Source of the DNA: Paraburkholderia phytofirmans OLGA172 | GTDB taxonomy: Bacteria; Pseudomonadota; Gammaproteobacteria; Burkholderiales; Burkholderiaceae | Direction: 5' to 3' | Length of the DNA: 64,000 bases | Assembly (NCBI RefSeq): GCF_001634365.1 | Contig: NZ_CP014578.1 | Coordinates: forward strand, 2,790,001-2,854,000 | In this document: piece by piece, positions 17,988 to 28,066 of the stretch | How the letters are laid out: each line of letters opens with the position of its first letter | Position numbering within the stretch: position 1 is the first letter of the stretch | The notes under the pieces: model-generated | What the model saw: the letters and a program-made list of their open reading frames with translations, nothing else | Databases searched by the model: none | What the model was told of the DNA's origin: nothing | Made by a program: the position numbers and the translations under genes

Positions 17988-18042
17988 ACAAGAAATCCAG
18001 CATAGTAGTGACATACAGTGTTCTTTACTGACTCTACTTGCC

Positions 18043-18288
18043 ATGATCGTCGAAACCAATAAGTGTGCGACAACTGAAATAAATTGCCCGTCGCCTGAAA
18101 GTACAAGAAACGTTTGCGGGAACCGCACGCTTACTCTGGTGTGGAATGCAACGACAATTCGCAAGCCCTCCGTATCCTTCCAACGCCGGCTGGAGGTCCT
18201 CGGTAGGTTTCGTGGGGAAGGCTTCTTCACGGTTATCACCGCGTTGGCTTTACTAGCCCTGACCATCGGCATGCTGGTCGCCAATTAA
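18043..18288 (+). CDS. Small hypothetical membrane protein
   Basis: The 81-residue frame from ATG 18043 has a polar N-terminal half with three cysteines, then RTLTLVWNATTIRKPSVSFQ, RRLEVLGRFRGEGFF, and a C-terminal transmembrane helix FFTVITALALLALTIGMLV. It resembles short tail-anchored hypothetical proteins found next to chemotaxis or regulatory genes in Burkholderia. There is no clear ribosome binding site, so the start could differ. It lies between the long inverted repeat and the chemoreceptor. Confidence 0.45.
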   Translation: MIVETNKCATTEINCPSPESTRNVCGNRTLTLVWNATTIRKPSVSFQRRLEVLGRFRGEGFFTVITALALLALTIGMLVAN

Positions 18289-18556
18289 AGAATTGACAGA
18301 CGCAGAGCGTCTCCCGTCCGCCTGGACGCTGGCCGAGCGAACTATCACGGGCATTCCGCTGTCGTGTTGTCGCCCTGAATGTGAGGGAATCCACCAAGCG
18401 CTGATCGTCTCTTATCCGCTCCCCCGAGTTCCAGATCTGGCATCTGGCGTTTTTCTTCCGTGGCGTCCGCACCTGCCTGTATCACATACCGGCAGCCAGT
18501 ATTCTGCAATGTCCGTAAGAGACTGTTCCTGGATCGAGTATTAATCGCAATCGATC

Positions 18557-19651
18557 TTGCGCCGTTATCTGTACGTATTCCGTCGAAGCCCACCCTGCAA
18601 AGTGAGCTTTCGCGCCTTCTCCTACACATTGGTCAGCCTCGGGGTTCTGCTGGTACTCGCCGGAGCCCTGTCGGTTGTCGTGGTCTTCCTCAACCGCGGC
18701 ATCATCCGCTCATTGGGCGGCGAGCCATCCTATGCCACCGATATCGCCAACCAGATAGCCAATAACGATCTGACTGCCGTAGTGAAGATCGCCCAGGACG
18801 ACCGCTCGAGCCTGCTGTTTTCGATGAAGCGTATGCAGGAGCAGCTCACGCATACGATCAGCACGATCAAAGTTTCGGCCGACTCGATTGCCACCGCCAC
18901 TCACCAGATTTCGGCGGGCAATCAGGACCTGTCGCAGCGTACCGAAGAACAGGCCGCCTCGCTCGAGGAAACTGCGTCCAGCATGGAGCAACTGACCTCG
19001 ACTGTCACCCAGAATGCCGACAATGCCAGTCAGGTCAACCAGCTCGCAGCGCAGGCCGCCCAGGTGGCCGAACAGGGCGGCACCGTAGTGTCACGCGTGG
19101 TCGAAACCATGGATGGCATCAATGCCAGCTCGGACAAGATTGCCAACATTGTTGGCATCATCGAGGGCATCGCCTTCCAGACCAATATCCTCGCGCTCAA
19201 TGCGGCCGTCGAAGCGGCGCGGGCGGGTGAGCAGGGTCGGGGTTTTGCGGTGGTGGCCTCGGAAGTGCGTTCGCTGGCGCAGCGCTCCTCGGCGGCGTCC
19301 AAGGAAATCAAGGAACTGATCCACGATTCCGTGGAGCGCGTGCAGGCAGGTGCCGGCCATGTGCGGGATGCGGGTGCGAAGATGCGTGAGATCGCCCACG
19401 AAATCAGACGCGTGACGGGCATCATGGGTGAGATCACAGCCGCATCGCAGGAACAGAGCAAGGGTATCGGCCAAATCAACCAGGCCGTCACGCAGATGGA
19501 CGAAGTCACCCGGCAGAATGCCGCGCTGGTGGAACAGGCGGCAGCGGCCGCCAGCTCGCTCGCGTCGCAGGCGAACGATCTGAAAACTTCCGTTTCGATG
19601 TTCAGGCTGAACGCCTCACGCGACGCCGAGGTCATCCACCATGTCGGGTAA
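18557..19651 (+). CDS. Methyl-accepting chemotaxis protein, lacking a sensor domain
   Basis: The 364-residue frame keeps only the second transmembrane helix ([20 protein letters not shown]), a short HAMP-like linker and a complete signalling domain with the hairpin tip [20 protein letters not shown] followed by [20 protein letters not shown]. Typical chemoreceptors of this class begin with a first helix and a roughly 150-residue periplasmic ligand-binding domain; both are missing. The start is a TTG without a ribosome binding site, so this is probably a 5'-truncated receptor gene, although a constitutive signalling fragment cannot be excluded. It is flanked by two long inverted repeats. Confidence 0.75.
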   Translation: MRRYLYVFRRSPPCKVSFRAFSYTLVSLGVLLVLAGALSVVVVFLNRGIIRSLGGEPSYATDIANQIANNDLTAVVKIAQDDRSSLLFSMKRMQEQLTHTISTIKVSADSIATATHQISAGNQDLSQRTEEQAASLEETASSMEQLTSTVTQNADNASQVNQLAAQAAQVAEQGGTVVSRVVETMDGINASSDKIANIVGIIEGIAFQTNILALNAAVEAARAGEQGRGFAVVASEVRSLAQRSSAASKEIKELIHDSVERVQAGAGHVRDAGAKMREIAHEIRRVTGIMGEITAASQEQSKGIGQINQAVTQMDEVTRQNAALVEQAAAAASSLASQANDLKTSVSMFRLNASRDAEVIHHVG

Positions 19652-19896
19652 AGGCACACGACGGCGACACCGGCGCGAGCCCGAGCGCTGGCGGCGCCAA
19701 TCCCGAAGCGGCCCGCAGCGCAGCCTACCGGTACTTCCGCAACGGCGAGATCCATTTTTTGACGCGGGGTTCGCCGCTGCCAATCGAAGTAAAAATAGAA
19801 CATCCCATTCCGGGAGTCCCGCTTCCCATAAGGAACAGCTATGAAAAGGTCGCAAACTTACGCAAAATTTTATTGATGTAAATTCTAAACATTGCG

Positions 19897-19945
19897 CGTA
19901 TTTGCCACTAAATTTGGCAATTCCTCAAATTTAGTGGCAAATACG
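19897..19945. repeat. Long AT-rich inverted repeat 2
   Basis: Arms 19897-19916 and 19926-19945 are perfectly complementary over 20 bp (CGTATTTGCCACTAAATTTG and its complement) around a 9-nt loop. The left arm and loop also contain a nested shorter dyad (TTGCC...GGCAA). It lies 245 bp after the chemoreceptor stop, in an AT-rich stretch. It shares no sequence with inverted repeat 1. Confidence 0.85.
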
Positions 19946-20057
19946 TCCGAAATTTAGTTCGTTTGACACAAGCGGTTTCCAATCGATATACTAAAAACTG
20001 ACTAATCGTTCGTACGCGACATCAGCGCCGACACCAACGGCGCTGCGCTCGTACGTT

Positions 20058-20240
20058 CGAGCCATCAACATCGCGAAAAGTCTCCAACTGCACCAACTGC
20101 AGGTCATAGCCGAGGGCATGGAAACGGTTGAGGAGCTTCTCTTTCTTCGTGCCCATCAGTGTGATGAAGGCTAGGGTTTCTACTTTAGTCCGGCGGTTCC
20201 CCCAGATGCATTCGTCGCCTTGCTAACTGGCGGTATCGCC
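20058..20240 (+). pseudogene. EAL-domain C-terminal remnant with in-frame stop
   Basis: The frame reads RAINIAKSLQLHQLQVIAEG, METVEELLFLRAHQCDEG, a TAG stop, then GFYFSPAVPPDAFVALLTGG. This is the last third of a c-di-GMP phosphodiesterase (EAL) domain; the glutamate of VIAEG is the usual catalytic position. The stop replaces the conserved glutamine of E-G-Q-G, and HQLQ is a small internal duplication. No upstream part of the gene survives. Confidence 0.7.
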
Positions 20241-20402
20241 CAGAACGTAACAACACGAGCGTGCCGAAATTCCGTTGATTGGCCCCTACCTGAGCCAGTT
20301 TTACCTTTGTGCGGTCGCTGGCACCCGAGCGGTCTTTCCACTATAGAGAAATGGTCCGCCTTTTGAGCGGCCGTACCCGCACGGTAACCAAAAGGTCTCA
20401 CC

Positions 20403-22412
20403 ATGGTGCAATTGCATAAACGGGTGTGGCAAGCCTGCAAAAACGGATCACGCAGTGTGGCCAACGACGCTGTGAAGAAGGGCCGAAAACTATTCCCACA
20501 ATGCTCACCGCACCGGCAAGCGCCCTTGATGGGAAACATGACGCGAACTTCTCGACATTGGAGTCGGTTTCTTTTGACCGGAATGGCGATTGTGATCGTC
20601 GTGGAGTTGGCGTTGCTATACGGCGTGATGCATACACGAGAGCGATCAGATTTTTCAGAATCCGTCGCGATGTTGCGTCGCGTGAAGCAACTCGACGCCC
20701 AGTGGGAGTTAGATATTCTGAACGAAAAACTTGGCATAAACATGAGGGCCGACCCGGCTTCTAACCCGCCCACCGATTTGGTCGATCAGTGGACGCGAGT
20801 GCAGGCAGTCGAGGCCAGTCGCAACCGCGACGACTCCAGCGCGTGGATAGCGAGCGCCGCAGCCGTTTCGAAAGCCCTCTACGAAAAAGCCAAGCTCGTC
20901 GAGCAATTCAGGTTCCACAACGCGTCCCTCGAAATCGCTCTAAATTCGTTCTCGACAGTCGAAGACCGGATGCGGACTTCTCTCAGGGAAATTAAGGACA
21001 CCCGTCGGAAGCAGGCAACGAAAATCGCTACGGACGTGAACGCCGCCGTGTTGGGTACCATGGAATATGCGCATTTGGCGTCTAGCGAAAGGGCCGGCAA
21101 GGTCAAGGGTGCTCTGGACGTTCTTGAGGGTGACGCGGACCGATTACCGATCGACCTGCAAAGCGCAGTGAACATACTTGCTTCTAGTGTCCGCGCGGTC
21201 TTGCGCGAGCAGCCAGCGGTGAACGCGACGCTGAACGAAATCGCCGCAGTACCGGTAGCGGGCCGTCTAGACGCACTCACTGATATTTTGACGCGAGCGC
21301 AGCTACACGACAATGCCCGAGACAGACGCTCGAAGTTGTTCCTGATGATGTTCTCCGCGATATTGGCCGGCTTGCTGTTGTATGTCGGCAGCCGCCTGGT
21401 TCTCAGCTACGGTGTCATCAACCGCGCTAACAAGGCGCTCCATCAATCGAACGCATCATTGGAGCATCGGGTGCAGCAGCGCACCCGCGAACTGCAAGAG
21501 GCGCAAAGCACCCTGGTCGCCACCGCGCGTCAGGCGGGCATGGCCGAAATCGCCACCAATGTATTGCACAACGTCGGCAACGTGTTGAACAGCATCAACA
21601 TTTCAGCGGATCTGATTAGCCACAAAGTTCGCGCCTCGAAATCGCAGGGGCTGGACAAGGCGGTTCAAATGATAAATGAGCATTCTGCGGATCTGGGGGA
21701 TTTTATTACTCGCGATGCCAAGGGCAGGCTCCTGCCAGCTTACTTGAACCAGCTGACGGAGGCGCTACAGTCGGAAAAAAAGGGCATCGTCGACGAGCTC
21801 GTGCAGTTGACCAAAAGCGTTGACCACATCAAAGAGATCGTCGCCACCCAGCAGACTTATGCCGGCGTATCCAGCATACTCGAGCCTGTGCAGGTAACCG
21901 ATTTAATCGAGGACGCCCTGCGCATGCAATTGGGGACACTCGCGCTTCATCAGATCAAGATAGTGAAGGAGTACTCCCAAATCCCCGTACTTTTGTTGGA
22001 CAAACACAGGCTGCTACTGATCCTGGTCAATCTGATAAGTAACGCTGGGCATGCGTTTTCTCGGGCGGTCGAGCGGACTCGCGAGATCACACTGAGCGTG
22101 GATATTACGGACAATGAAGAGTTAAGGGTTCGCGTGAAAGACGACGGCGAAGGGATTGCGCCTGAGAATATAACGCGGATCTTTGAACATGGCTTCACAA
22201 CCCGCAGAGACGGCCATGGATTTGGCCTGCATAGTTGTGCATTGGCTGCCATGGAGATGCGAGGCACGCTGACGGCCCGCAGCGATGGGCCAGGCAACGG
22301 AGCGGTGTTCACGCTTCGGGTACCCCTGCATTTGACTGGGGACGAGGGATCAGTCACCGGGACGGTGATACAGGAGCGTTTCGCGTCCGGGGTTGATGGT
22401 TCTGTCGGGTAG
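20403..22412 (+). CDS. Membrane sensor histidine kinase
   Basis: The product (669 residues from ATG 20403) has a transmembrane helix at about 55-75, a helical periplasmic domain of about 250 residues, a second helix (LFLMMFSAILAGLLLYVG), a coiled coil (LEHRVQQRTRELQEAQSTL), a divergent H-box (NVLHNVGNVLNSINI) and a HATPase_c domain (ISNAGHAF as N-box, DDGEGIAPENITRIFEHGF, HGFGLHSCALAA). The histidine of H-N-V-G-N is the likely phosphorylation site, as in kinases paired with REC-GGDEF-EAL proteins. AAAGG precedes 20403, but ATG 20538 would give a more usual N-terminus. The same kinase type is truncated at 28063, so the partner regulators may be the proteins encoded at 23937-28066. Confidence 0.85.
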   Translation: MVQLHKRVWQACKNGSRSVANDAVKKGRKLFPQCSPHRQAPLMGNMTRTSRHWSRFLLTGMAIVIVVELALLYGVMHTRERSDFSESVAMLRRVKQLDAQWELDILNEKLGINMRADPASNPPTDLVDQWTRVQAVEASRNRDDSSAWIASAAAVSKALYEKAKLVEQFRFHNASLEIALNSFSTVEDRMRTSLREIKDTRRKQATKIATDVNAAVLGTMEYAHLASSERAGKVKGALDVLEGDADRLPIDLQSAVNILASSVRAVLREQPAVNATLNEIAAVPVAGRLDALTDILTRAQLHDNARDRRSKLFLMMFSAILAGLLLYVGSRLVLSYGVINRANKALHQSNASLEHRVQQRTRELQEAQSTLVATARQAGMAEIATNVLHNVGNVLNSINISADLISHKVRASKSQGLDKAVQMINEHSADLGDFITRDAKGRLLPAYLNQLTEALQSEKKGIVDELVQLTKSVDHIKEIVATQQTYAGVSSILEPVQVTDLIEDALRMQLGTLALHQIKIVKEYSQIPVLLLDKHRLLLILVNLISNAGHAFSRAVERTREITLSVDITDNEELRVRVKDDGEGIAPENITRIFEHGFTTRRDGHGFGLHSCALAAMEMRGTLTARSDGPGNGAVFTLRVPLHLTGDEGSVTGTVIQERFASGVDGSVG

Positions 22413-22499
22413 CTGGGTGCGGTTACCCGCGTCCAGCCCTCTCAGGTAGGGTCAGGAGCCGGCGCGCACCTGTAGGCTCAGGGGTGCCTGAGCGGTCGC

Positions 22500-22605
22500 T
22501 ACGATGTACTCGCTGATTGAACGGGTCGCCTGAACGGGATCGAGCCCTATACGCGGCTTGAAAGAACGCTCGATCGGTTGCCGTCATATCCTGTCAACCG
22601 CGTGC
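22500..22605 (+). mobile_element. IS66-family transposase C-terminal remnant
   Basis: Two overlapping frames give YSLIE and then LNGIEPYTRLERTLDRLPSY with PVNRV. This matches the conserved C-terminal tail of IS66 TnpC transposases (S-L-I-E-T-C-x-L-N-G-x-x-P-Y). A frameshift separates the two parts and no DDE catalytic core is present, so it is a dead fragment. Confidence 0.55.
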
Positions 22606-22672
22606 AGTCTGGCTGCGACCAACTTCGGTCCTTTGTTCAAGTCCGACAGGCTCCTGGCTTGAAAATTTCCGC

Positions 22673-23755
22673 TCACAGCTTTCCCTCGGCGGCCATGCGC
22701 ACGTAGGTTGGATCGAAACGCAACCTCACGTTCGTCTTAGACCCCGTTGTTACCCCGTGGTCGTAGCTCACGCCCACTACATTCGCACTCGAAGCTCCAT
22801 GACCGAGTAGTCCATGCCGGAACGAAAACTGCGCGATCAACGCCATGATCCTCGGCAGGTCCGGACTCGTGACGAACTCAAGTGCCTGTTGCGGTGTATA
22901 GAAAAGCGCCGTGGTCGCAAGCTGCCTTTTATACCCTGCGAGATCCGTACCAGAGGACTTCGCCATCGCCTTCAGGGCAGAGTGGCCTTGCGCCGTATCG
23001 GCCTTCATCATCTGTATCGTCTCAAACCACGCGCCGGTCAACGCTTTGCCAAGCGCAGGATTGTCCTTCAGCGTGTTCGTGTTGACCACCATCATGTCCA
23101 TGATTTCGCCGGGGATTTGGCTCGAATCGAAGACTTCGGAAATATCTGGTTGAGCCTTCAGTTCAGCGAGCATGGGGTTCCACGTCACTGTATTGTGGAC
23201 GGCGGGACTTGCGAAAGCGGCGACAATGCCGCCGTCCGACGTGTTGACGACATGGACGTCGCCCTCGCTTAGTCCAGCTGTTTCGAGCGCACGCGCGAGC
23301 AGGTAGTGCGAGACGGAAAACTGGACAAGGTTGATCTTTTGCCCCTTCAAGTCAGCGAGTGTTTTTCCCTTGCCTTTGATAAGCACACCGTCGTTGCCAT
23401 TCGAATAGTCACTCACGATGAGCGCGGTGCTGTCGATGCCACTGGCTGCGGGAATTGTCAGCGCATCCATGTTGGTCATCGCGCAGCCGTCAAACTTGCC
23501 GGCCGTATATTGATTTATCGAGCCGACGTAGTCGTCTAATTCGACGAGATCGATCTTGATGTCGTATTTCCTTGCCCATTTGTCAATGATGCCTTGTGTC
23601 TTGGCGTAGCCCCAAGGCATCCAGCCGGCGTACAAGACCCAGCAGATCTTGAAGTCCTTTTGAGGTGCGGCATAAGCGGGGGTATGGGTGAAACTGGCAA
23701 GCACAAACGCCAGAGAAAGGAGGAGGCGTAGAGAGCGAAGCGAACGCATATGCAT
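22673..23755 (-). CDS. Periplasmic binding protein, NitT/TauT type (urea-carboxylase-region family)
   Basis: This 360-residue exported protein has a signal peptide (LLLSLAFVLASFTHTPAYAA) and a NitT/TauT-like periplasmic binding fold beginning KICWVLYAGWMPWGYAKTQG. The Y-A-G-W-M-P-W-G-Y segment is characteristic of binding proteins usually encoded with urea carboxylase/allophanate genes. Other segments are GKFDGCAMTNMDALTIPA and KINLVQFSVSHYLLARAL. No permease, ATPase or urea carboxylase gene is nearby, so it is an orphan here and may serve a transporter encoded elsewhere, or act as a sensor for the adjacent signalling genes. Confidence 0.85.
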   Translation of the reverse strand: MHMRSLRSLRLLLSLAFVLASFTHTPAYAAPQKDFKICWVLYAGWMPWGYAKTQGIIDKWARKYDIKIDLVELDDYVGSINQYTAGKFDGCAMTNMDALTIPAASGIDSTALIVSDYSNGNDGVLIKGKGKTLADLKGQKINLVQFSVSHYLLARALETAGLSEGDVHVVNTSDGGIVAAFASPAVHNTVTWNPMLAELKAQPDISEVFDSSQIPGEIMDMMVVNTNTLKDNPALGKALTGAWFETIQMMKADTAQGHSALKAMAKSSGTDLAGYKRQLATTALFYTPQQALEFVTSPDLPRIMALIAQFSFRHGLLGHGASSANVVGVSYDHGVTTGSKTNVRLRFDPTYVRMAAEGKL

Positions 23756-23936
23756 ATAAGATCCTTGGTACGGTTATCGGCCGCGCAGCGTTAGCGTTAC
23801 GGAGCAGCCGATCATGCTTGCAGCTGACCGACGGCGCGTAACCGCCTCGCTCGATGTCGCTTTGCCCTATGTTGCGCAGTGTCGTAATAATTGGCACGGC
23901 GGTAGGCGTCGCAGCGCTTCGGCCATGGTAAGTCGC

Positions 23937-25787
23937 TTACGATATACCACTGGTGAGCAGTCTTGCGAACGCTTCGGCCGCGATGGCCTCACTGAAATAA
24001 TAACCTTGCCCTTCCTCACAGCCATGGGCCTGAAGGAACGCGCGCTGTTCCGAGGTCTCCACGCCTTCTGCAACCACTCGCAGCCCGAGGCTTTTGCCGA
24101 GATTGATGACGGCACTGACGATGGCAGCGTCCTCGGCAACAGTGGTGACGCCGCGCACGAACGACTGGTCGATTTTCAACGTATCGACAGGAAGCCGTTT
24201 CAGGTAGCTCAGGCTGGAATAGCCGGTTCCGAAGTCATCAACCGCGATCTTCACGCCCAGATCCTTGAGCCCGCGTAGAAGGGCGGTCGTTGCCGCGATG
24301 TCCTTGATGAGAATGCTCTCGGTAATTTCGAGCTCCAGTAGGTGCGGTTCCAGCCCAGTCTCGATCAGGGCCTCGCGAACCCCTTCCAGGAAACGCTCGT
24401 CGCGGAATTCCGATACAGAAACGTTGACCGCCATGGACAACGACGGGAAGCCTGAGTCATGCCAGGATCGTACCTGTCGGCACGCCTCACGTCGCGCCCA
24501 CCGACCGAGCGATAGGATCAAGCCGCAATCCTCGGCAATCGGGATGAACTGCGCAGGAGGCACAAATCCCAAATCCGCAATCGGCCAGCGCACCAGCGCT
24601 TCGCCACCGGTAATTACACCTGACGCAAGATTTACTTTCGGCTGATAATGCAAGAGGAGTTCACGCTGATCCAAGGCCCTATGCAGGTTGCTCACCATGG
24701 ATTGCCGCTCGCGGGCGCGGATGTCCATGCTCGGCTCAAAGAAGCAGAAGCCACCGCCTTCTTTGACATTACGCATCGCGGTTTCCGCGTTCCTGATCAG
24801 GGTTTCCCCGTCGTCGCCGTCATTTGGATAGAGGCTGATGCCAAGGCTCACGCTGATCTGGAGATCATGCTCAGCGATGCGGTCCGGCTTGCTCAGTGCC
24901 GCGAGCAGCTTCTCTGCAAGGCTGACCGTTTTCTCCGGATGCGTCACATCCTCAAGCACAACTATGAATTCGCTTCCGCCTCGATGGAATACGGGATCTG
25001 ACATGCGCACGTTCGCCACCAAGCGTCTTGCCACCGACCGCAGCACCTCATCGCCCACCCCATAGCCCAGGGCGTTGTTGATGCGCTCGAGGTTATCCAC
25101 GCCCACGCATATCACGGCCAGTTGTTTCCGGTGACGTTCGGACAAGGCAATCGCTTGCGGCAGCCGATGATGGAGCAGGATGTGGTTAGGAAGATCGGTC
25201 AGAACATTGTGCTTGACCATATGGGATAGTCTTAGCAGATCAAGTTTGCTTGTCTGTATGGTTTTCTCCAGATGGCTCGTTTTAAGCGCCGCGTCGTGCA
25301 TCATCTGCCACTTCATGGTCAGCGCGCTGGCCATTTGGCGGATCTCGATCGTGTCGAACGGCTTCTTCAGGATAAGCAGCCGGTCGCTCAGGTCGAGGCG
25401 CTTCGACAACGCCTCCCAGGAATAATCGGAATAGGCGGTGCACAGCGCGATTTGCAACTGCGCGTCGACCTGCCAGAGGCGTTCAATGGTCTCGACGCCA
25501 TCCCAGCCGGGTGGCATGCGCATGTCGACGAATGCGAGCGCATAGGGTCGGCTCTCGGCCAGTGCGCTGACCACCATGGCCAGACCTTCCCCGCCCTGGT
25601 AAGCCGAATCCAGTTCGAAGCCCTGTCGCTGCGGTGGGGCTTCGCCGAACAGTGCCGCCTCGGATGCGGCGAGCGACGCCGCCCTCTCCTCCTCCGGCCC
25701 CAGGATCTTGCGGAAATCCTGGTGAATTGCTTCATGGTCGTCGATCACCAGGATGCGACGGTTGGCGGTGCCGGGTGACATGTTCAT
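23937..25787 (-). CDS. Response regulator with REC, degenerate GGDEF and EAL domains
   Basis: The 616-residue protein carries a receiver domain (about 8-140, [13 protein letters not shown], phosphoacceptor in [24 protein letters not shown]), a GGDEF domain and an EAL domain. The GGDEF signature reads GGSEF, so cyclase activity is doubtful. The EAL domain looks complete: GGEALVRW, MAVNVSVSEF, ELEITES, VDDFGTGYSS, LKIDQSF and VVAEGVE. It should act as a phosphorylation-controlled c-di-GMP phosphodiesterase. The ATG at 25787 has GAAGGAG 5 nt upstream and overlaps the stop of the preceding gene by 4 bp. Its receiver domain is nearly identical to that of the preceding gene. Confidence 0.9.
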   Translation of the reverse strand: MNMSPGTANRRILVIDDHEAIHQDFRKILGPEEERAASLAASEAALFGEAPPQRQGFELDSAYQGGEGLAMVVSALAESRPYALAFVDMRMPPGWDGVETIERLWQVDAQLQIALCTAYSDYSWEALSKRLDLSDRLLILKKPFDTIEIRQMASALTMKWQMMHDAALKTSHLEKTIQTSKLDLLRLSHMVKHNVLTDLPNHILLHHRLPQAIALSERHRKQLAVICVGVDNLERINNALGYGVGDEVLRSVARRLVANVRMSDPVFHRGGSEFIVVLEDVTHPEKTVSLAEKLLAALSKPDRIAEHDLQISVSLGISLYPNDGDDGETLIRNAETAMRNVKEGGGFCFFEPSMDIRARERQSMVSNLHRALDQRELLLHYQPKVNLASGVITGGEALVRWPIADLGFVPPAQFIPIAEDCGLILSLGRWARREACRQVRSWHDSGFPSLSMAVNVSVSEFRDERFLEGVREALIETGLEPHLLELEITESILIKDIAATTALLRGLKDLGVKIAVDDFGTGYSSLSYLKRLPVDTLKIDQSFVRGVTTVAEDAAIVSAVINLGKSLGLRVVAEGVETSEQRAFLQAHGCEEGQGYYFSEAIAAEAFARLLTSGIS

Positions 25788-28066
25788 GTCGCTCCTTCGC
25801 GGGCGAAACGCGCATCGTCGTTCCATGCATCCACGCCAATGACGCCGCGGCGCAGGAGCTCGCTGGCGCGACTGCCCTCGACGGCTTCACTGAAATAGAA
25901 GCCTTGCGCATCCACGGTACAACCCGATGCAACCAGAACGTTGCGCTGCGCCTCGGTTTCGACGCCCTCCGCGATCACCCCGACACCCACCTCACGCGCA
26001 AGATTGATGATGGCGCGGATCGTCGCTGCGCTGCGCGAGTCTTCCGTAGCGTTGTTGACGAGAGACGGTGTGATCTTGAGGTGATTCACACGATACGTCC
26101 GGAGATAGCCGATCGACGAGTATTCAGTTCCGAAATCGTCAATGGCGATCCTCACGCCGAGCTTACGCAGCTGTGGGAGCGCGCCGGCTTGTCCCCATTT
26201 CACCTGGGCCAGGGTCGCCTCGGCCACGTCGAATTCCAGATCGGACGGGACAAGACGCCACTTCGCGAGGGTTTCAGCGACGTCGCGTACCAGGTCGTCC
26301 CCGTATCTGAGCTGGGCGGCGGAGAGATTGATCGCGATTACCGGCAGGGCAATTCCGGCATCGCGCCAGCATCTCAGCTGCCGACACGCCTGATCGAGCA
26401 CCCAATGTCCGAGCGCCCCGATGGTGCCGTTTTTCTCGGCGATCGGGATGAAGGCTGCGGCCTTGAGCAGGCCGCGTGTGGGGTGGTTCCAGCGGACCAG
26501 CGCCTCCATGCCGACTATCGTCCCAGAAGACAGCTCGATCTGGGGCTGGTAGTAAAGCTGCAGTTCGCCGGTGTTGATCGCCTTTCTCAGATCGTCGGCA
26601 AGGGTAATCCAGTCGAGTACTTGCTGGTCGAGATCATCCGAATGGAAATGATAACGGTTGCCGCCCTCCTGTTTGGATCGATAGAGCGCCAGATCGGCCT
26701 GTCCCAGCATCGCATCCGGTCCCGCGCTGTCCGGAACATATGGACAGATGCCGATGCTGACCGAGATGTGCACGTCATTGCCGCTCAATCGATAGTGAGA
26801 GGCCAGCGCCTCCTGAATCTTTCCCGCCAGCGCACCCGCATTCGCGGGCTCGCCCATTTCGCCCTGCAACACCGCGAACTCGTCGCCGCCCAGCCGCGCC
26901 ACCAGGTCGCTTTCCCGCGTGCAGTTCGTGAGGCGGTGGGCGACCTCCTTGAGCAGCAGATCGCCCACCGGATGACCGAATAAGTCATTGACCGGTTTGA
27001 AACGGTCGAGGTCAAGATAGAGGACCGCAAAGGGGACCGCGCCGCGCCGGGCCGAGGCGAAGGCCTGTGCGAGTCGTTCGATGAACGTCGCGCGGTTCGC
27101 CAGACCGGTAAGTCCATCCGTGCGGGCAAGCTGGGCAATTTTTTCCTCTGCCGCACGGCGCTCGGTGATGTCGATGATGATCCCCTCGACTTCGATAAGC
27201 CGCCCGTGCGCATCGCGAACCGGGATATAACGGTTCTCGACCCAGCGATGAGCGCCGTCGCCGGTACGCAGACGAAACTCGATTGAGGCGCCTTCGGCAT
27301 CCTTGTCCATCACGCGCGCCATCGCCGCGCCTACCTTGTCCCGATCGTCCGGCTCGATGAGCTTCTCCGCCCAGTCTGGCGATGCGAGCAACAGGGCAGG
27401 ATCGTAGCCAAATTTGGTGATGTTGTGGGAGATGTAGATGAGCGGTAACGAGGGCTCGCCCCGCAGACGATAAAGGATCGTCGGGCTATTCTGGATGATG
27501 ATGTTGGCGTCGGACAACGCCTTGGTTCGCTCCTCGACGGCTTTTTCCAGGCAATCCATCTTGAATGCCGCATCCCGCGTCATCTGCCACTTCACGGTTA
27601 GCGCGCTGGCCATTTGACGGATCTCGATCGTGTCGAATGGCTTTTTCAGGATAAGCAGGCTGTCGGTCAGGTCCAGCCGCTCGGACAGGGCTTCCAAGGA
27701 ATAATCGGAATAGGCGGTGCACAGCGCGATTTGCAACTGCGCGTCGACCTGCCAGAGGCGCTCGATGGTCTCGACGCCATCCCAGCCGGGCGGCATGCGC
27801 ACGTCGACGAACGCGAGCGCATACGGCCGGTTCTCGGCCAGTGCGCGGACCACCATGGCCAGACCTTCCTCGCCCTGGTAAGCCGAATCCAGTTCGAAGC
27901 CTTGTCGCTGCGGTGGGGCTTCGCCGAACAGTGCCGCCTCGGATGCGGCGAGCGATGCCGCCCCTTGTGGCTCCGGGTCCAGAATCTTGCGGAAATCCTG
28001 GTGAATTGCTTCATGGTCGTCGATCACCAGGATACGACGGTTGCCGGTGCTGATTTGCCGGGTCAT
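25784..28066 (-). CDS. Response regulator with REC, PAS, GGDEF and EAL domains
   Basis: This 760-residue protein has a receiver domain (about 8-140), a PAS/PAC module (about 190-310, [38 protein letters not shown]), a GGDEF domain with intact [13 protein letters not shown] and an EAL domain (about 500-745, [47 protein letters not shown]). The first glutamate-rich EAL segment is altered to EFDVAEATL. It could both make and degrade c-di-GMP, with the receiver and PAS domains setting the balance. It overlaps the following gene and the truncated kinase gene before it, each by 4 bp, so the three form one operon. Confidence 0.92.
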   Translation of the reverse strand: MTRQISTGNRRILVIDDHEAIHQDFRKILDPEPQGAASLAASEAALFGEAPPQRQGFELDSAYQGEEGLAMVVRALAENRPYALAFVDVRMPPGWDGVETIERLWQVDAQLQIALCTAYSDYSLEALSERLDLTDSLLILKKPFDTIEIRQMASALTVKWQMTRDAAFKMDCLEKAVEERTKALSDANIIIQNSPTILYRLRGEPSLPLIYISHNITKFGYDPALLLASPDWAEKLIEPDDRDKVGAAMARVMDKDAEGASIEFRLRTGDGAHRWVENRYIPVRDAHGRLIEVEGIIIDITERRAAEEKIAQLARTDGLTGLANRATFIERLAQAFASARRGAVPFAVLYLDLDRFKPVNDLFGHPVGDLLLKEVAHRLTNCTRESDLVARLGGDEFAVLQGEMGEPANAGALAGKIQEALASHYRLSGNDVHISVSIGICPYVPDSAGPDAMLGQADLALYRSKQEGGNRYHFHSDDLDQQVLDWITLADDLRKAINTGELQLYYQPQIELSSGTIVGMEALVRWNHPTRGLLKAAAFIPIAEKNGTIGALGHWVLDQACRQLRCWRDAGIALPVIAINLSAAQLRYGDDLVRDVAETLAKWRLVPSDLEFDVAEATLAQVKWGQAGALPQLRKLGVRIAIDDFGTEYSSIGYLRTYRVNHLKITPSLVNNATEDSRSAATIRAIINLAREVGVGVIAEGVETEAQRNVLVASGCTVDAQGFYFSEAVEGSRASELLRRGVIGVDAWNDDARFAREGAT

